A stretch of DNA of 64,000 nt, from NCBI RefSeq assembly GCF_013912065.1, contig NZ_JACESA010000004.1, positions 124,001-188,000 of the forward strand. The letters are read 5' to 3'. The position numbers and the translations under genes are program-made. This document shows, piece after piece, positions 36,170 through 44,484 of this stretch; the first letter of the stretch is position 1, and every line of letters starts with the position of its first letter. The notes beneath the pieces were generated by a model. That model did no database searches, was not told the origin of the DNA, and saw only the letters and a program-made list of their open reading frames with translations. The stretch comes from Brevundimonas sp. Its GTDB lineage: Bacteria; Pseudomonadota; Alphaproteobacteria; Caulobacterales; Caulobacteraceae.

Positions 36170-37588
36170 ATGTCTCACACTGTCCGCATCACCGAGGCGA
36201 GCCCGCGTCTCGCCGACCTCAAGCTGTCCTGGTCGACGCCGATCTTTACGGACGACGACGGGATCGGCTCCCCCGCCTCCCTTCACCAGGCGGGGGACGC
36301 TTTCGTCGCCGTGGTCCGGTTCACCGCGGAGGGGCCGGTCGTGCTGGGAAGCGGCGTGATGGTCGGGCCCGGCCTCGTCATAACCGCGACCCATGTTCTC
36401 GATGAGTTTCGAGCCGCCGGAGCCAGCCCGGTGTTCATGACCTTCCTGCCCGAAGGCGCTCGCGCCTGGTTGCCGCTGGATATCAGCGCCGGGTCCAGGC
36501 CGAGCGCGTTCGATCCGCATCGCACGGTGACGTCTGACCTGTCACTGGTGAGTTGCACCCTGAACTCCGCCCCCCTGGAGGAACGCCCGCTGGGGCTCGC
36601 GCCCTTGAAGGTTGGTCTGCCGCTGATCGGAGATCGGCTCTGGGCCATCGGCTTTCGCCATCAGGACATCAGCGGAAGCGCGGCCCGTGTCAGTCCAATG
36701 ATCTCATCGGGCCTCGTCACCCAGGCCTTCCCGACCGGCCGCGGCGACCGCATGTCGGCCGCCTGTTTCGAGGTCGACATGGAAACGATCGGCGGAATGA
36801 GCGGCGGCGCCGTTGTGGACGTCGACGGCAATCTGGTCGGCATCGTTTCGTCGTCGCTGGAGGGTGGGCCGTCCTACATGACCCTGATCTGGGACGCCCT
36901 GGGACTTCGGGTAAAGGGACCGACGCCCCGCCTGTCGCTTCAGCCGACAATCACCCTCCTTGGCGCGCAGAGTTGGCAGGTCGTCCGGATCAAGGGCGAT
37001 GTCGAGCGCAATCCCTGGGGCGAAATCACGGTCCACTTCAGCCAGGACGAGGCGCGCCTTCTCACGGTTTCGGCTCCGGACGCCTTTCCGGATGACGGTC
37101 GCCGCCAACTCACGGCCGACGAGCGCATGGCGTTCATGGACGAGCACGGTGGCGAACTTGAATCCCTCGCCACCGAGGCCGTGATCGACTGGCTGGAGGG
37201 TCTCCCGCTTGATCACGTCTACGCCTTCCTCGGCGCTGCGCAGGTTCCGGCCGATCTCTTCCCTGGCCTCTCGGGGTTCGAGATCGAGGACATGGAGGGG
37301 GCGGAAGATCTGGAACTGATCACCGCAAGGGAGGGCTCGGATGGATCGCTGGAGATCGCGTTCTTCCTTCGCCTCCAGTCCTACGTCTGGATTCTGGAAA
37401 TGCCGTCCGCCTTCGCCGAGGCTCATGCCGAGGCGCTCGAGGCCCATTTCATTAACATCGAGACAGAGGGTGGCGAAACCCGGATGGAGCGCGTGCAGCG
37501 CGCCTATTTCCGGGCCACGACCCGTTTCGACCGGACGGACGGAACCTTCGGCGAAATATCGGTGACCTCGAGCGCGGTCATCCCATGA
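36170..37588 (+). CDS. Trypsin-like serine protease with C-terminal extension
   Basis: The N-terminal half is a chymotrypsin-fold protease with a complete triad: H75 in VITATHVLD, D123 in TSDLSLV and S211 in GGMSGGAV. No signal peptide is present, so it should act in the cytoplasm, which is unusual for this fold and typical of conflict systems. The C-terminal domain of about 230 residues is unrecognised and could be a sensor or substrate-binding part. It is flanked by a membrane coiled-coil protein and a HEPN protein on the same strand. Confidence 0.78.
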   Translation: MSHTVRITEASPRLADLKLSWSTPIFTDDDGIGSPASLHQAGDAFVAVVRFTAEGPVVLGSGVMVGPGLVITATHVLDEFRAAGASPVFMTFLPEGARAWLPLDISAGSRPSAFDPHRTVTSDLSLVSCTLNSAPLEERPLGLAPLKVGLPLIGDRLWAIGFRHQDISGSAARVSPMISSGLVTQAFPTGRGDRMSAACFEVDMETIGGMSGGAVVDVDGNLVGIVSSSLEGGPSYMTLIWDALGLRVKGPTPRLSLQPTITLLGAQSWQVVRIKGDVERNPWGEITVHFSQDEARLLTVSAPDAFPDDGRRQLTADERMAFMDEHGGELESLATEAVIDWLEGLPLDHVYAFLGAAQVPADLFPGLSGFEIEDMEGAEDLELITAREGSDGSLEIAFFLRLQSYVWILEMPSAFAEAHAEALEAHFINIETEGGETRMERVQRAYFRATTRFDRTDGTFGEISVTSSAVIP

Positions 37589-37702
37589 CCCTGGCCGAGC
37601 CCTTCGCGTGGGCCGAAAGCGAGCTTGAACGACCGGCGACGCCTCCTGCGAACCCTGCCCTGCGGCTCTCTCGCGCACTCCAGCCCTGAACCGAGGCGAC
37701 CG

Positions 37703-38707
37703 ATGCCAGACCCCTCACCGACTCTTCTGGAAGAAGCCCGCGAGGTCCCCGAGCGCGCGCTGCGCATCTACGCGCGCCTCTGGCAGTTCGAGACCTGGCT
37801 CCGGTCGATCGTCTATGTCGAGTTGCGGGCCAAGCTCGGCGACGGTTGGCGGGCGTCCTTGAAGTCGAGCACGCGCTCCTACGAGGCGGACAAGTTCCTG
37901 AAGCACATGCCGACGCCGGAGATGAACGCCCTGAGCTACGCGTCTCTGGGACAGATGACCGGTCTGATCGATGAACACTGGGACTGCTTCGCCCCGTATC
38001 TGCCGCCGAAGATCCTCTGGGACGCCAAGCTGAAGGAGGTCGAGCAGATCCGCCACAGGATCGCTCACTTCCGGACAGGCCATGCGGACGACCACCCGCG
38101 CCTTTTGCAGTTCCTCCGGGATCTCGATCAGGGCTTCTGGAGGTTCTGCACGAGTTACAACGACAGCCTGCCGGTGCTGCCGCCGGAACGCGACCCGGTC
38201 ACGCGCCGGTTCATCGGCTACGATCCGCTTCCCTGGGGCGAAATCGAACCGGGCCGTTGGGCGCGCATCGGTCTCGTGGACAAGTCGGAGCCGGTGAATG
38301 TTCTGATCAGCGCGTTGCGTCGTCCCTGGGCGGAGGACGCCGCATCCATCGATGGCGCGACCGGGCGGTTGTACGACGTGGTCTTCATGGGAGGAGACCG
38401 TCGGGTCTTCGAGTACCGGAGCCTGCTGGAGAGCACCCGGGCGGACCATGACCGCCTCGTCCACATCGTCCTCGGAACAGGCGATACCCTACGCCTGACG
38501 TTACCGGCGGTGCTCGGTGCGGAGGTTGTGATCGGGATCGTGGACCGCTGGCTCCTGGCGGCGAGGAACAATGTGAGACGGGGTCATCCCATCGCGACCG
38601 AGAGCGCGAACGCCCTCGCCGCCGACTGGCCGGAGTATGTTCTCGGGCCGGGCCACCCCCTGGCTTATCTGGGGCCGGACATGCCTTGCAGCTTCTTCGA
38701 CGCGTGA
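37703..38707 (+). CDS. HEPN-domain protein (Swt1-like)
   Basis: The N-terminal 160 residues resemble Swt1-like HEPN domains: LWQFETWLRSIVYVELRAKLG near residues 27-47 and R117-x4-H122 in EQIRHRIAHFR. This is the Rx4H signature of HEPN RNases. The C-terminal half (about 190-330) is unrecognised. ATG 37703 has GAGGCG upstream. It follows the protease gene on the same strand, after about 115 bases. Its 3' end overlaps the convergent hxlR-type gene by 43 bases. RNase toxicity is inferred. Confidence 0.7.
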   Translation: MPDPSPTLLEEAREVPERALRIYARLWQFETWLRSIVYVELRAKLGDGWRASLKSSTRSYEADKFLKHMPTPEMNALSYASLGQMTGLIDEHWDCFAPYLPPKILWDAKLKEVEQIRHRIAHFRTGHADDHPRLLQFLRDLDQGFWRFCTSYNDSLPVLPPERDPVTRRFIGYDPLPWGEIEPGRWARIGLVDKSEPVNVLISALRRPWAEDAASIDGATGRLYDVVFMGGDRRVFEYRSLLESTRADHDRLVHIVLGTGDTLRLTLPAVLGAEVVIGIVDRWLLAARNNVRRGHPIATESANALAADWPEYVLGPGHPLAYLGPDMPCSFFDA

Positions 38708-39045
38708 CCTTCCAGAGGGGCCTCGAGCGCCTCGATCCGCGCGCGATGGAGCGAGCCCCAGTCGCAGAGCGGGAGCAGGGCTTCCACCAGGGACATGCCG
38801 AAGGGCGTCAGGAGATAGTCCACCTTGGGGGGCACCTGTTGGTAATCCCGCCGGACCAACACCCCGGTCGCCACCAGGTCCCGTAGCTGCTGGATCAGCA
38901 CCTTCTCGCTGATGCCGGCGACCAGCCGCTTCAGGTCGCCGAAACGCCGGGGCCCCGAGCGGAGGTGATAGAGGATCAGAGGCTTCCACTTTCCGCCCAT
39001 GACCGAGAGGGAGACGTCGAGACCGCATTCTGGAACCGGGTTCAT
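38665..39045 (-). CDS. HxlR family regulator
   Basis: The 126-residue winged-helix protein shows the HxlR pattern: CGLDVSLSVMGGKWKPLILYHL with Cys7, RRFGDLKRLVAGISEKVLIQQLRDL, and YLLTPFGMSL. In some family members the N-terminal cysteine senses thiol-reactive or aldehyde compounds. It is divergent from an SDR gene, with an inverted repeat between them, and probably represses it. Confidence 0.9.
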   Translation of the reverse strand: MNPVPECGLDVSLSVMGGKWKPLILYHLRSGPRRFGDLKRLVAGISEKVLIQQLRDLVATGVLVRRDYQQVPPKVDYLLTPFGMSLVEALLPLCDWGSLHRARIEALEAPLEGHASKKLQGMSGPR

Positions 39046-39060
39046 CGTACAATCTTACAC

Positions 39061-39092
39061 TTACCTTTAGGTCAGTTCTACCTTGAAGGTAA
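39061..39092. promoter_or_regulatory. Inverted-repeat operator between hxlR and SDR genes
   Basis: TTACCTT (39061-39067) and AAGGTAA (39086-39092) form a perfect 7-base inverted repeat, with an inner AGGT/ACCT pair. This fits an HxlR operator controlling both genes. Confidence 0.7.
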
Positions 39093-39135
39093 TTGGTGGC
39101 CATATGGCGTGCTCCCACAGCAAAGGAGCAAGAGC

Positions 39136-39885
39136 ATGGGCAGGCTAGAAGGCAAGGTCGCGGTCGTGACGGGCGCGAACAGCGGCATCGGTCGGGCGTC
39201 CGCCAAACTGTTCGCGCGTGAAGGCGCCCGCGTATTCATGACCGGCCGCCGGCAGAGCGACCTGGACGATGCGGTGGCCGAGGTCGGCGGAACCGCCCGC
39301 GGGATCCAGGGCGACGTCTCGAACCCTTCGGATCTCGACCGGCTCTACAAGATCGTCGCCGAGGAAGCGGGACGGATCGACGTCCTCTTCGCCAATGCCG
39401 GCGGCGGCGAGTTTCAATCCCTGCAGGATGTCACGGAAGACGCCTTCGACCGCACCTTCTCCACGAACGTGAAGGGCACGCTGTTCACGGTCCAGAAGGC
39501 TCTGCCCCTGCTTCGCGACGGAGCCTCGGTGATCCTGACGGGATCGACCTCTGCCGTTACGGGTTCGCCGGCGTTCAGCGTCTATGCCGCCAGCAAGGCC
39601 GCCATTCGCAGTTTCGCTCGCAACTGGGTGCTCGATCTCGCCGATCGTCGGATCCGGGTGAATGTGCTCGTCCCGGGCAGCACGGATACGCCTGGTCTGC
39701 GCGGACTGAGCGAAACTGACGCGGCGCACAGCGCCCTCATGAAGTCGTTCGAGGCGGGTACGCCGCTGGGACGCACCGGCCGGCCTGAGGAGATCGCCGC
39801 CGCCGCCCTGTTCCTCGCCTCCGACGAAAGCAGCTTCGTCAACGGCAGCGAGCTGTTCGCCGATGGCGGCGCGGCCCAGATCTGA
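39136..39885 (+). CDS. Short-chain dehydrogenase/reductase
   Basis: The 249-residue SDR has TGANSGIG near residues 12-19, NAGGG near 84, a catalytic Ser in LTGSTSA, and YAASK (about 148-152). The end EDG-like NGSELFADGGAAQI is classic. It probably uses NADP(H) on a small carbonyl substrate. ATG 39136 is preceded by AAAGGAG. It is divergent from hxlR and followed 8 bases later by an NTF2-like gene, so the locus looks like an electrophile-inducible detoxification operon. Confidence 0.9.
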   Translation: MGRLEGKVAVVTGANSGIGRASAKLFAREGARVFMTGRRQSDLDDAVAEVGGTARGIQGDVSNPSDLDRLYKIVAEEAGRIDVLFANAGGGEFQSLQDVTEDAFDRTFSTNVKGTLFTVQKALPLLRDGASVILTGSTSAVTGSPAFSVYAASKAAIRSFARNWVLDLADRRIRVNVLVPGSTDTPGLRGLSETDAAHSALMKSFEAGTPLGRTGRPEEIAAAALFLASDESSFVNGSELFADGGAAQI

Positions 39886-39893
39886 GAGACGTC

Positions 39894-40298
39894 ATGAGCG
39901 TTCAACACAACCTGTCCACGGTTCAGACCTTTCTTGAGGGGCTGGGCGGCGGACATCCGCCGGAGGCGCTTGCGACCGTGTTCGCGCCGGACCTTTCGCT
40001 GGAGATACCGGGGCAGTCCGGGGCCTTCCCCTGGGTCGGTCGGGGAGCCGGTCGTGAGGCGATGATCGCCTTCATCCGCGATCTGCGCGACCTGACCGAA
40101 CCCCTGGCGTTCGATGTCGAGGACATCCTGGCCAATGAGGGCCGCGCGGTCGTCGTCGGGTCGCTCCGCACAAGGGTTAGACGGACCGGCAAGGTGATCG
40201 TCTCTCCGTTCGTGCTGATCTTCGGATTCACCGACCAGTTGGTGAGCCGCTTCCAGATGCTTGAAGACAGCCATGCGGTGGCGGAGGCCGCCCGGTAG
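39894..40298 (+). CDS. NTF2-like/SnoaL-like protein
   Basis: The 134-residue protein has the compact alpha+beta sequence of the SnoaL/NTF2-like fold (TFLEGLGGGHPPEALATVFAP at the start; VSPFVLIFGFTDQLVSRFQML near the end). Members bind small hydrophobic ligands or act as isomerases/hydrolases. It lies 8 bases after the SDR and is likely in its operon. Confidence 0.82.
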   Translation: MSVQHNLSTVQTFLEGLGGGHPPEALATVFAPDLSLEIPGQSGAFPWVGRGAGREAMIAFIRDLRDLTEPLAFDVEDILANEGRAVVVGSLRTRVRRTGKVIVSPFVLIFGFTDQLVSRFQMLEDSHAVAEAAR

Positions 40299-40309
40299 GC
40301 TGAGCGTCG

Positions 40310-41800
40310 CTAAGGACCGACGCGCTCAGACCCTGCCCGACTTGCAGCGGGCCTGCGGCTGGGCGCGTCGATCAGCACAGACGGCAGGGCGTGCACCGCC
40401 ACCCGCGCGGCCTGCACCTCGAGCTTTCGGAGCGCCGCGCGAGATCCAGACTTCAGGCGGGCCGTATCGGGGTGATCTCCCATGAGGTCGTCGACCAGCA
40501 TCCGGCTGGTGCTGTTGAGCCAGCGGCTGAGCTCGGCGCTCGGCTTTCGCCCGCGACCGACCGAAGATCCCAGGATGAACTGCGACAGCTTTTCCTGCTG
40601 CTTGCGCAGGTGGTCGCGCATCAGCTTGGAGCGGGTGATGTAGCCGGCGTTCACGCCCGGAAGAGAGTGGTTCATGAGCAGGTGCATATCCACCTCGGAC
40701 ACCTCCGCGGCCTGACCGATGGTCCGATAGGTCTGGCGAAGGTCGTTGCCCCAGTGGCTGAGGACCGCCCGGTTCTCCTTGTGCTCCACCAGATGGCCGC
40801 AGGGCGCGTCGCTCGGGAACAGGAATGTCCGGCCGCTCTTCGGATAGATGATCGGCCCGATCCGGCGCAGGCGGAAGATGCACTCCATCATCGCGCGCGA
40901 GAGCGGAATGTCGAACGCCTTGGCCTCCCCGCCCTTCGGCTTCTTCAGGTGCAGGACCCGCTCCTTCAAATCCAGATCCTCGATCCGGACCTTCTTCATC
41001 ACCTCCGGGCGCGAACCGGACAGGAGGAGGAACAGGTGGAACTCCCGACGGATCGGATTCTGGATCAGCGCCAGTTGTTCGAACCAGGCCGGAAGATCGG
41101 CGACGCCCATGGCTGTGTCCTTGCGATGTTCCGGGTTCCAGTCCACCGCGCTGACAGGGTTTTCGGCCGGCAGCTTTCGACAGGTCTTTCGGGCATGCCG
41201 ATAGACGGCCCGGAAGCTGCGCATCGCTCCGTTGGCGATGGCGGGTCCGTTCGCCTTGGTGATCATGTCGTGCCGGTCGGCGATCAGGATCGGCTTGTCG
41301 CCGAACTCTGACAGGGGGCGATCGAGCCAGTCGGCGAACAGCCGCTCCATGTGGTCGGTGTAGCTGCGCAAGGTGCCGCTCGCCCGCTTCTTGCGCTCAA
41401 GGTGGGAGATCTTGAAGCGCTGCCATGCCTCACCCAGGGTCGGCACGCCGTCGGGCGAGGTGATGACGACGCCGCTGGCGTCGACAGATCCCGGCTTCAC
41501 CCTCTTCACCCGTGGCGGACGCGGATCTTCTCCCTTGCCGATCTGGCCAATGAGCGCCTTGGCCTTGATGCGGGCGTCGCGGGAGTTGATCTCGCCGACC
41601 TCCCCGACGGCCATCCGGATGCTGGTGCGCGTGCCGTCGTCGCGATGCAGGTCGGCCTGGATGGTGAAGGTCTTGGACGTCTTGCCGATGACCACGAAGA
41701 AACCGCCCAGGTCGGTGTCGCGGGCGATGTAGGGCCGGTCGTGAGCGAGCGGCAGTCCGATCAGGTTCTTGTCGGTGAGGCTTAGACGCAGGTTCGACAT
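40310..41800 (-). CDS. Tyrosine recombinase/integrase of the ICE
   Basis: The 496-residue protein has an N-terminal DUF4102-like arm-binding part (IARDTDLGGFFVVIGKTSKTF), a core-binding SAM-like domain (TLRSYTDHMERLFADWL) and a catalytic domain. R is in LLSGSRPEVMKK, a lysine in KKPKGGEAKAF, the second arginine in GNDLRQTYRT and the tyrosine candidate in VNAGYI. In the usual HxxR box the histidine is replaced by Asn (NDLR), and MNHS supplies the later histidine. It lies about 200 bases from the tRNA fragment and should integrate the element there. Confidence 0.87.
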   Translation of the reverse strand: MSNLRLSLTDKNLIGLPLAHDRPYIARDTDLGGFFVVIGKTSKTFTIQADLHRDDGTRTSIRMAVGEVGEINSRDARIKAKALIGQIGKGEDPRPPRVKRVKPGSVDASGVVITSPDGVPTLGEAWQRFKISHLERKKRASGTLRSYTDHMERLFADWLDRPLSEFGDKPILIADRHDMITKANGPAIANGAMRSFRAVYRHARKTCRKLPAENPVSAVDWNPEHRKDTAMGVADLPAWFEQLALIQNPIRREFHLFLLLSGSRPEVMKKVRIEDLDLKERVLHLKKPKGGEAKAFDIPLSRAMMECIFRLRRIGPIIYPKSGRTFLFPSDAPCGHLVEHKENRAVLSHWGNDLRQTYRTIGQAAEVSEVDMHLLMNHSLPGVNAGYITRSKLMRDHLRKQQEKLSQFILGSSVGRGRKPSAELSRWLNSTSRMLVDDLMGDHPDTARLKSGSRAALRKLEVQAARVAVHALPSVLIDAPSRRPAASRAGSERVGP

Positions 41801-41820
41801 TTGCTGACTTTTTCGGGCGA

Positions 41821-41854
41821 AAAACGGTGCAGAAAAACGGTGAGAAAAACGGTG
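41821..41854. repeat. Three direct repeats AAAACGGTG upstream of the integrase
   Basis: Copies lie at 41821-41829, 41834-41842 and 41846-41854, spaced 13 and 12 bases. Placed between integrase start and attachment site, they are candidates for arm-type integrase or excisionase binding sites. Confidence 0.55.
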
Positions 41855-41998
41855 AGATTCACGCCGCCGGTCAGCAGCGTTTCAACCCGTAAATCTACGA
41901 TAGCCCACGATCGCGCGCGAAAATAATCAATTATATCAATACACTGCATCGCACCCCTTCGCTGATTCTGCGGGGTGCGGAGGACCACACATCAGGTT

Positions 41999-42043
41999 CT
42001 CTTAATCAGCGGGTCCACAGTTCGAACCTGTGATCACCCACCA
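41999..42043 (+). other. Attachment site: 3' fragment of tRNA-Lys(CTT)
   Basis: The sequence begins in the anticodon loop (CTCTTAATC), has a complete T-arm (CACAG-TTCGAAC-CTGTG) and ends ATCACCCACCA. No 5' half precedes it: no D-arm or pairing GGGTGAT is present. Such 3' fragments are left when an element inserts into a tRNA gene. The repaired intact gene should be at the other end, outside the window. Confidence 0.82.
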
Positions 42044-42331
42044 TCGTCTTTTTTGAATTCACCGACAATTTACACGAGTCCCTCGGGGCGACCGGAAGCC
42101 GGCTGGACAGGTCCTGCAGAGGCCGATGAACAGCCGAATTCCACGACGTCGCAACGTCAGCGGCCTGGTCCAACGTCGCCTGGGCCATGCCGGGCAAGAC
42201 CGACACTCATCCCAACAGCGCCATTGATCCGCCTTCTGCCTATAGGCCGACCCTTTCCAGCTCATAAGAATTATTAGTTTGCGTAAATATGTATGTAATT
42301 GTTGAGTGAGGCGTCTGAAGGAAACATTCAC
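42044..42331. other. Intergenic DNA right of the attachment site
   Basis: A T-run follows the tRNA fragment (probably the old tRNA terminator). The rest holds no supported gene. An AT-rich segment at 42263-42300 is the likely promoter/operator of the peroxiredoxin gene. Confidence 0.5.
42281..42300 (+). promoter_or_regulatory. AT-rich candidate operator before the first peroxiredoxin gene
   Basis: TATGTATGTAAT (42288-42299) matches AATATATGTAAT before the persulfide dioxygenase gene at 10 of 12 positions. It may be a site for the SqrR/BigR-like regulator at 52352. Confidence 0.45.
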
Positions 42332-42982
42332 ATGACCGGACTTCCCCGCCTCAACGAACCCGCCCCCGACTTCCTCGCTCGGACCACGCACGGCGACCGC
42401 AGCTTGGCCGACTATCGCGGCAAGTGGCTGATCCTGTTCTCCCACCCCTCCGACTTCACCCCTGTCTGCACGACGGAGTTCATTGGCTTCGCGAAACACG
42501 CCGATGCGTTCGCCGCTATGAACTGCGAACTGCTGGGCCTGTCGATCGACAGCATCTTCTCGCACCTGGCCTGGACGCGGAACATCAAGGAGAAGTTCGG
42601 CGTTGAGATCCCCTTCCCGATCATCGAGGACCTCAAGATGGAGGTGGCCGAGGCCTATGGGATGATCCATCCCGGCGCCGCCGACACCTCGGCGGTACGC
42701 GCGACATTCCTGATCGATCCAGAAGGCATGCTGCGCGCCATGGTCTACTACCCAATGAGCAACGGGCGCAGCATCGACGAGTTCGTCCGGCTGCTGACCG
42801 CGCTTCAGGCGTCCGACGCCAACGGCGTGGCGACCCCGGAGAACTGGCGTCCGGGTGAACGGGCCATCGTCCCCCCGCCGAAGACCGCCGCCGCAGCTGA
42901 GGCCCGCGCCTCAGAAGGCTACGAATATACCGACTGGTACTTTTCCACGCGCGAACTTCCCGACGCACCGAAAGCCGCTTGA
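42332..42982 (+). CDS. 1-Cys peroxiredoxin (Prx6/AhpC-TSA type)
   Basis: The 216-residue protein has the peroxidatic site PVCTTEF with C46, preceded by FSHPSDF, and no resolving CP-type cysteine is evident. The C-terminal arm ends YEYTDWYFSTREL, as in Prx6-like enzymes. It reduces hydrogen peroxide, and members in sulfide operons may act on persulfides. ATG 42332 has GAAGGAA upstream. It is similar to the protein at 52765 at the other side of the module. Confidence 0.88.
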   Translation: MTGLPRLNEPAPDFLARTTHGDRSLADYRGKWLILFSHPSDFTPVCTTEFIGFAKHADAFAAMNCELLGLSIDSIFSHLAWTRNIKEKFGVEIPFPIIEDLKMEVAEAYGMIHPGAADTSAVRATFLIDPEGMLRAMVYYPMSNGRSIDEFVRLLTALQASDANGVATPENWRPGERAIVPPPKTAAAAEARASEGYEYTDWYFSTRELPDAPKAA

Positions 42983-42991
42983 TACGAAGCC

Positions 42992-43018
42992 GAGCCGGAC
43001 CGCCGAGCGGTCCGGCTC
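42992..43018 (+). terminator. Strong hairpin after the peroxiredoxin gene
   Basis: A perfect 12-base stem (42992-43003 with 43007-43018) closes a 3-base loop, 10 bases after the stop. No U-run follows, so it may be a transcript-stabilising hairpin or a weak terminator. Confidence 0.5.
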
Positions 43019-43053
43019 GAGTTATCACCGAACTGACGACCGAGAGAGACATC

Positions 43054-43212
43054 ATGTGCAGAGCTGTACGCTGCAGGACGTGCGGGAAAATGGGCTGGGC
43101 CGGGTGCGGTCAGCATGTCGAGCAGGTACTGAAAGGGATTCCGCCGGAAGGGCGCTGTCAGGGTCACGCAAAAACCGGCGGCGGCTTTTTCGCACGCTTC
43201 CTCAAGCGCTAG
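43054..43212 (+). CDS. Small Cys-rich protein (52 aa)
   Basis: The protein begins MCRAVRCRTCGKMGWAGCGQHV and has five cysteines and two histidines in total, including C-x2-C in CRTC, GWAGCGQHV and the later CQGH. This gives the look of a zinc or iron knuckle. Similar small proteins with a GWAGCG-x-HV motif are widespread and uncharacterised. GAGAG lies about 8 bases upstream. The 3' end overlaps the convergent DUF3422 gene by 11 bases. Confidence 0.72.
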   Translation: MCRAVRCRTCGKMGWAGCGQHVEQVLKGIPPEGRCQGHAKTGGGFFARFLKR

Positions 43213-44455
43213 AGGACGACACGCGGCGCACCCTCCAGCGCAGATAGCCCCACACGACGAGCACGATCGGGACCAGCAGGACAGCGGCGACCATTTCCTG
43301 CTGCGCGCCGACGTATTTCACCCCAGGCTTGATGATAATATTCACCAGGCCGAAGACGTAGTAGCTCACCGCCACCACCGACAGGCCTTCGACCATGTGT
43401 TGCAGCCTGAGCTGACGGGCGCCGGTTTCCCGCATAGACGTCAGCAAGACATGGTTCTGGGACTGCAGCCTCATGTCGATGCGGGTTCGCAGCAGGGCTG
43501 TCGACCTTTCGACGCTCACGGCCAGCCGTTCCAGCCGTCCAGAGAAAGCCTCGCAGGTTCGCACCGCGGGCGTGAAGCGGCGCGCGATGAAATCCTCCAA
43601 CCCCTGATATCCCTCCACGGGTTCCGACGACAGCTCGCCAAGCCGGTCGGCGACGATCCTCGCATAGGCCTGCATCGCGCCGCGCCGGAAGCCCGTTTCC
43701 TCGTCTAGAGCTACGGTGGCGGCTGAAATCCTGCTTAGCTCCTCCAGGGTCGTCCCATCGCCGTCGATCCGGGCCAGCCGCCTCGATACATCGACCAGAC
43801 GCGCCTCGAGGGCGTCCAGCCTCTCACCGGCGCTCCGAACCAAGGGAAGCGTCAGCAACGCCAGGTTTCGATAATTGCCCAGTTCCTGGACCCTCTGAAC
43901 CCATCGTCCAAGATCTGCGGGATGAGTTCCGCCGCTGGCGATCACCAGTCGCCCCCAGCCGTCTTCGTGAATCCTGAAGTCGGACCAGAGGCCGAGCGCC
44001 CCATTGCGAACGCTGATGGTGTCTTCCGCCTCAAGGCGGGAAACCGCCGGGACGAGCACCTTTTCGTCCTCGTCGACAACCACCTGCACGGCCCGCACGA
44101 CCTGGCCGGGGGCCTGTTCCAGCCATGCGAGAAGTTCCTCTTCGAACCCCTCCGGAGAGAAGACCGCCCCCTTCCCGTGGCAGATAAGCGTGTAGGTCGA
44201 CGCCTCGCTGTGTCTTTCCCAAAGCCACTCGCAAGATTTGCGGCGACCCCTGCCATGTCGGGGAAATACATGACCTTCCCGCCCCGCCAGCGTCCCCACG
44301 CGTTCCTGCTCCCGCTCCCGGTCCTCCGGCCTGACGAGAAGGACCACCTGCAGCATGCGGCAAGGACTGGGAAGCGGCGGCATGCGGCGCAGATGCATCT
44401 CGTCGACGATCTGCTCGCGCATCGGGTGGGTGTTGAGATTGACCGTCCTGGGCAT
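43202..44455 (-). CDS. DUF3422 family membrane-anchored protein
   Basis: The 417-residue protein starts MPRTVNLNTHPMREQIVDEMHLR and matches DUF3422. The long soluble part contains coiled-coil-like helices (RLDALEARLVDVSRRLARID) and is followed by two membrane helices at the C-terminus (SVVAVSYYVFGLVNIII; MVAAVLLVPIVLVVWGYL). Function is unknown. It is the last gene of the minus-strand sqr operon, 29 bases after the TolC-like gene. Confidence 0.88.
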   Translation of the reverse strand: MPRTVNLNTHPMREQIVDEMHLRRMPPLPSPCRMLQVVLLVRPEDREREQERVGTLAGREGHVFPRHGRGRRKSCEWLWERHSEASTYTLICHGKGAVFSPEGFEEELLAWLEQAPGQVVRAVQVVVDEDEKVLVPAVSRLEAEDTISVRNGALGLWSDFRIHEDGWGRLVIASGGTHPADLGRWVQRVQELGNYRNLALLTLPLVRSAGERLDALEARLVDVSRRLARIDGDGTTLEELSRISAATVALDEETGFRRGAMQAYARIVADRLGELSSEPVEGYQGLEDFIARRFTPAVRTCEAFSGRLERLAVSVERSTALLRTRIDMRLQSQNHVLLTSMRETGARQLRLQHMVEGLSVVAVSYYVFGLVNIIIKPGVKYVGAQQEMVAAVLLVPIVLVVWGYLRWRVRRVSSSSA

Positions 44456-44484
44456 CGTCACGCCTCGCCGCAAGCATGTTTCCG

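Larger units (their letters stand above)
1..42043. mobile_element. Integrase-proximal part of an integrative and conjugative element
   Basis: The stretch carries a coupling protein, relaxase, MobC, a candidate oriT, ArdC and DUF736 at the left, and a tyrosine integrase next to a tRNA-Lys 3' fragment at the right. In between are several defence and toxin-antitoxin type gene sets, which is typical ICE cargo. No mating-pore (Trb/VirB) genes are visible; they would have to lie left of the window, as would the other attachment end. The right boundary at the CCA end of the tRNA fragment is supported by sequence. The left boundary is not visible, and inclusion of all genes in one element is an inference. 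Confidence 0.72.

Noticed and set aside
41821-41854. CRISPR-like repeats
   Set aside because: The 9-base units are only 3-4 bases apart, with no spacers or cas genes, so they fit protein binding sites.
41782-41988. Minus-strand frame of 68 codons upstream of the integrase
   Set aside because: It lies over the direct repeats and att-proximal region, with no ribosome site or family; more likely regulatory DNA.
41960-42043. A complete tRNA gene
   Set aside because: Only the anticodon loop onward is present; no D-arm or 5' acceptor strand precedes it.
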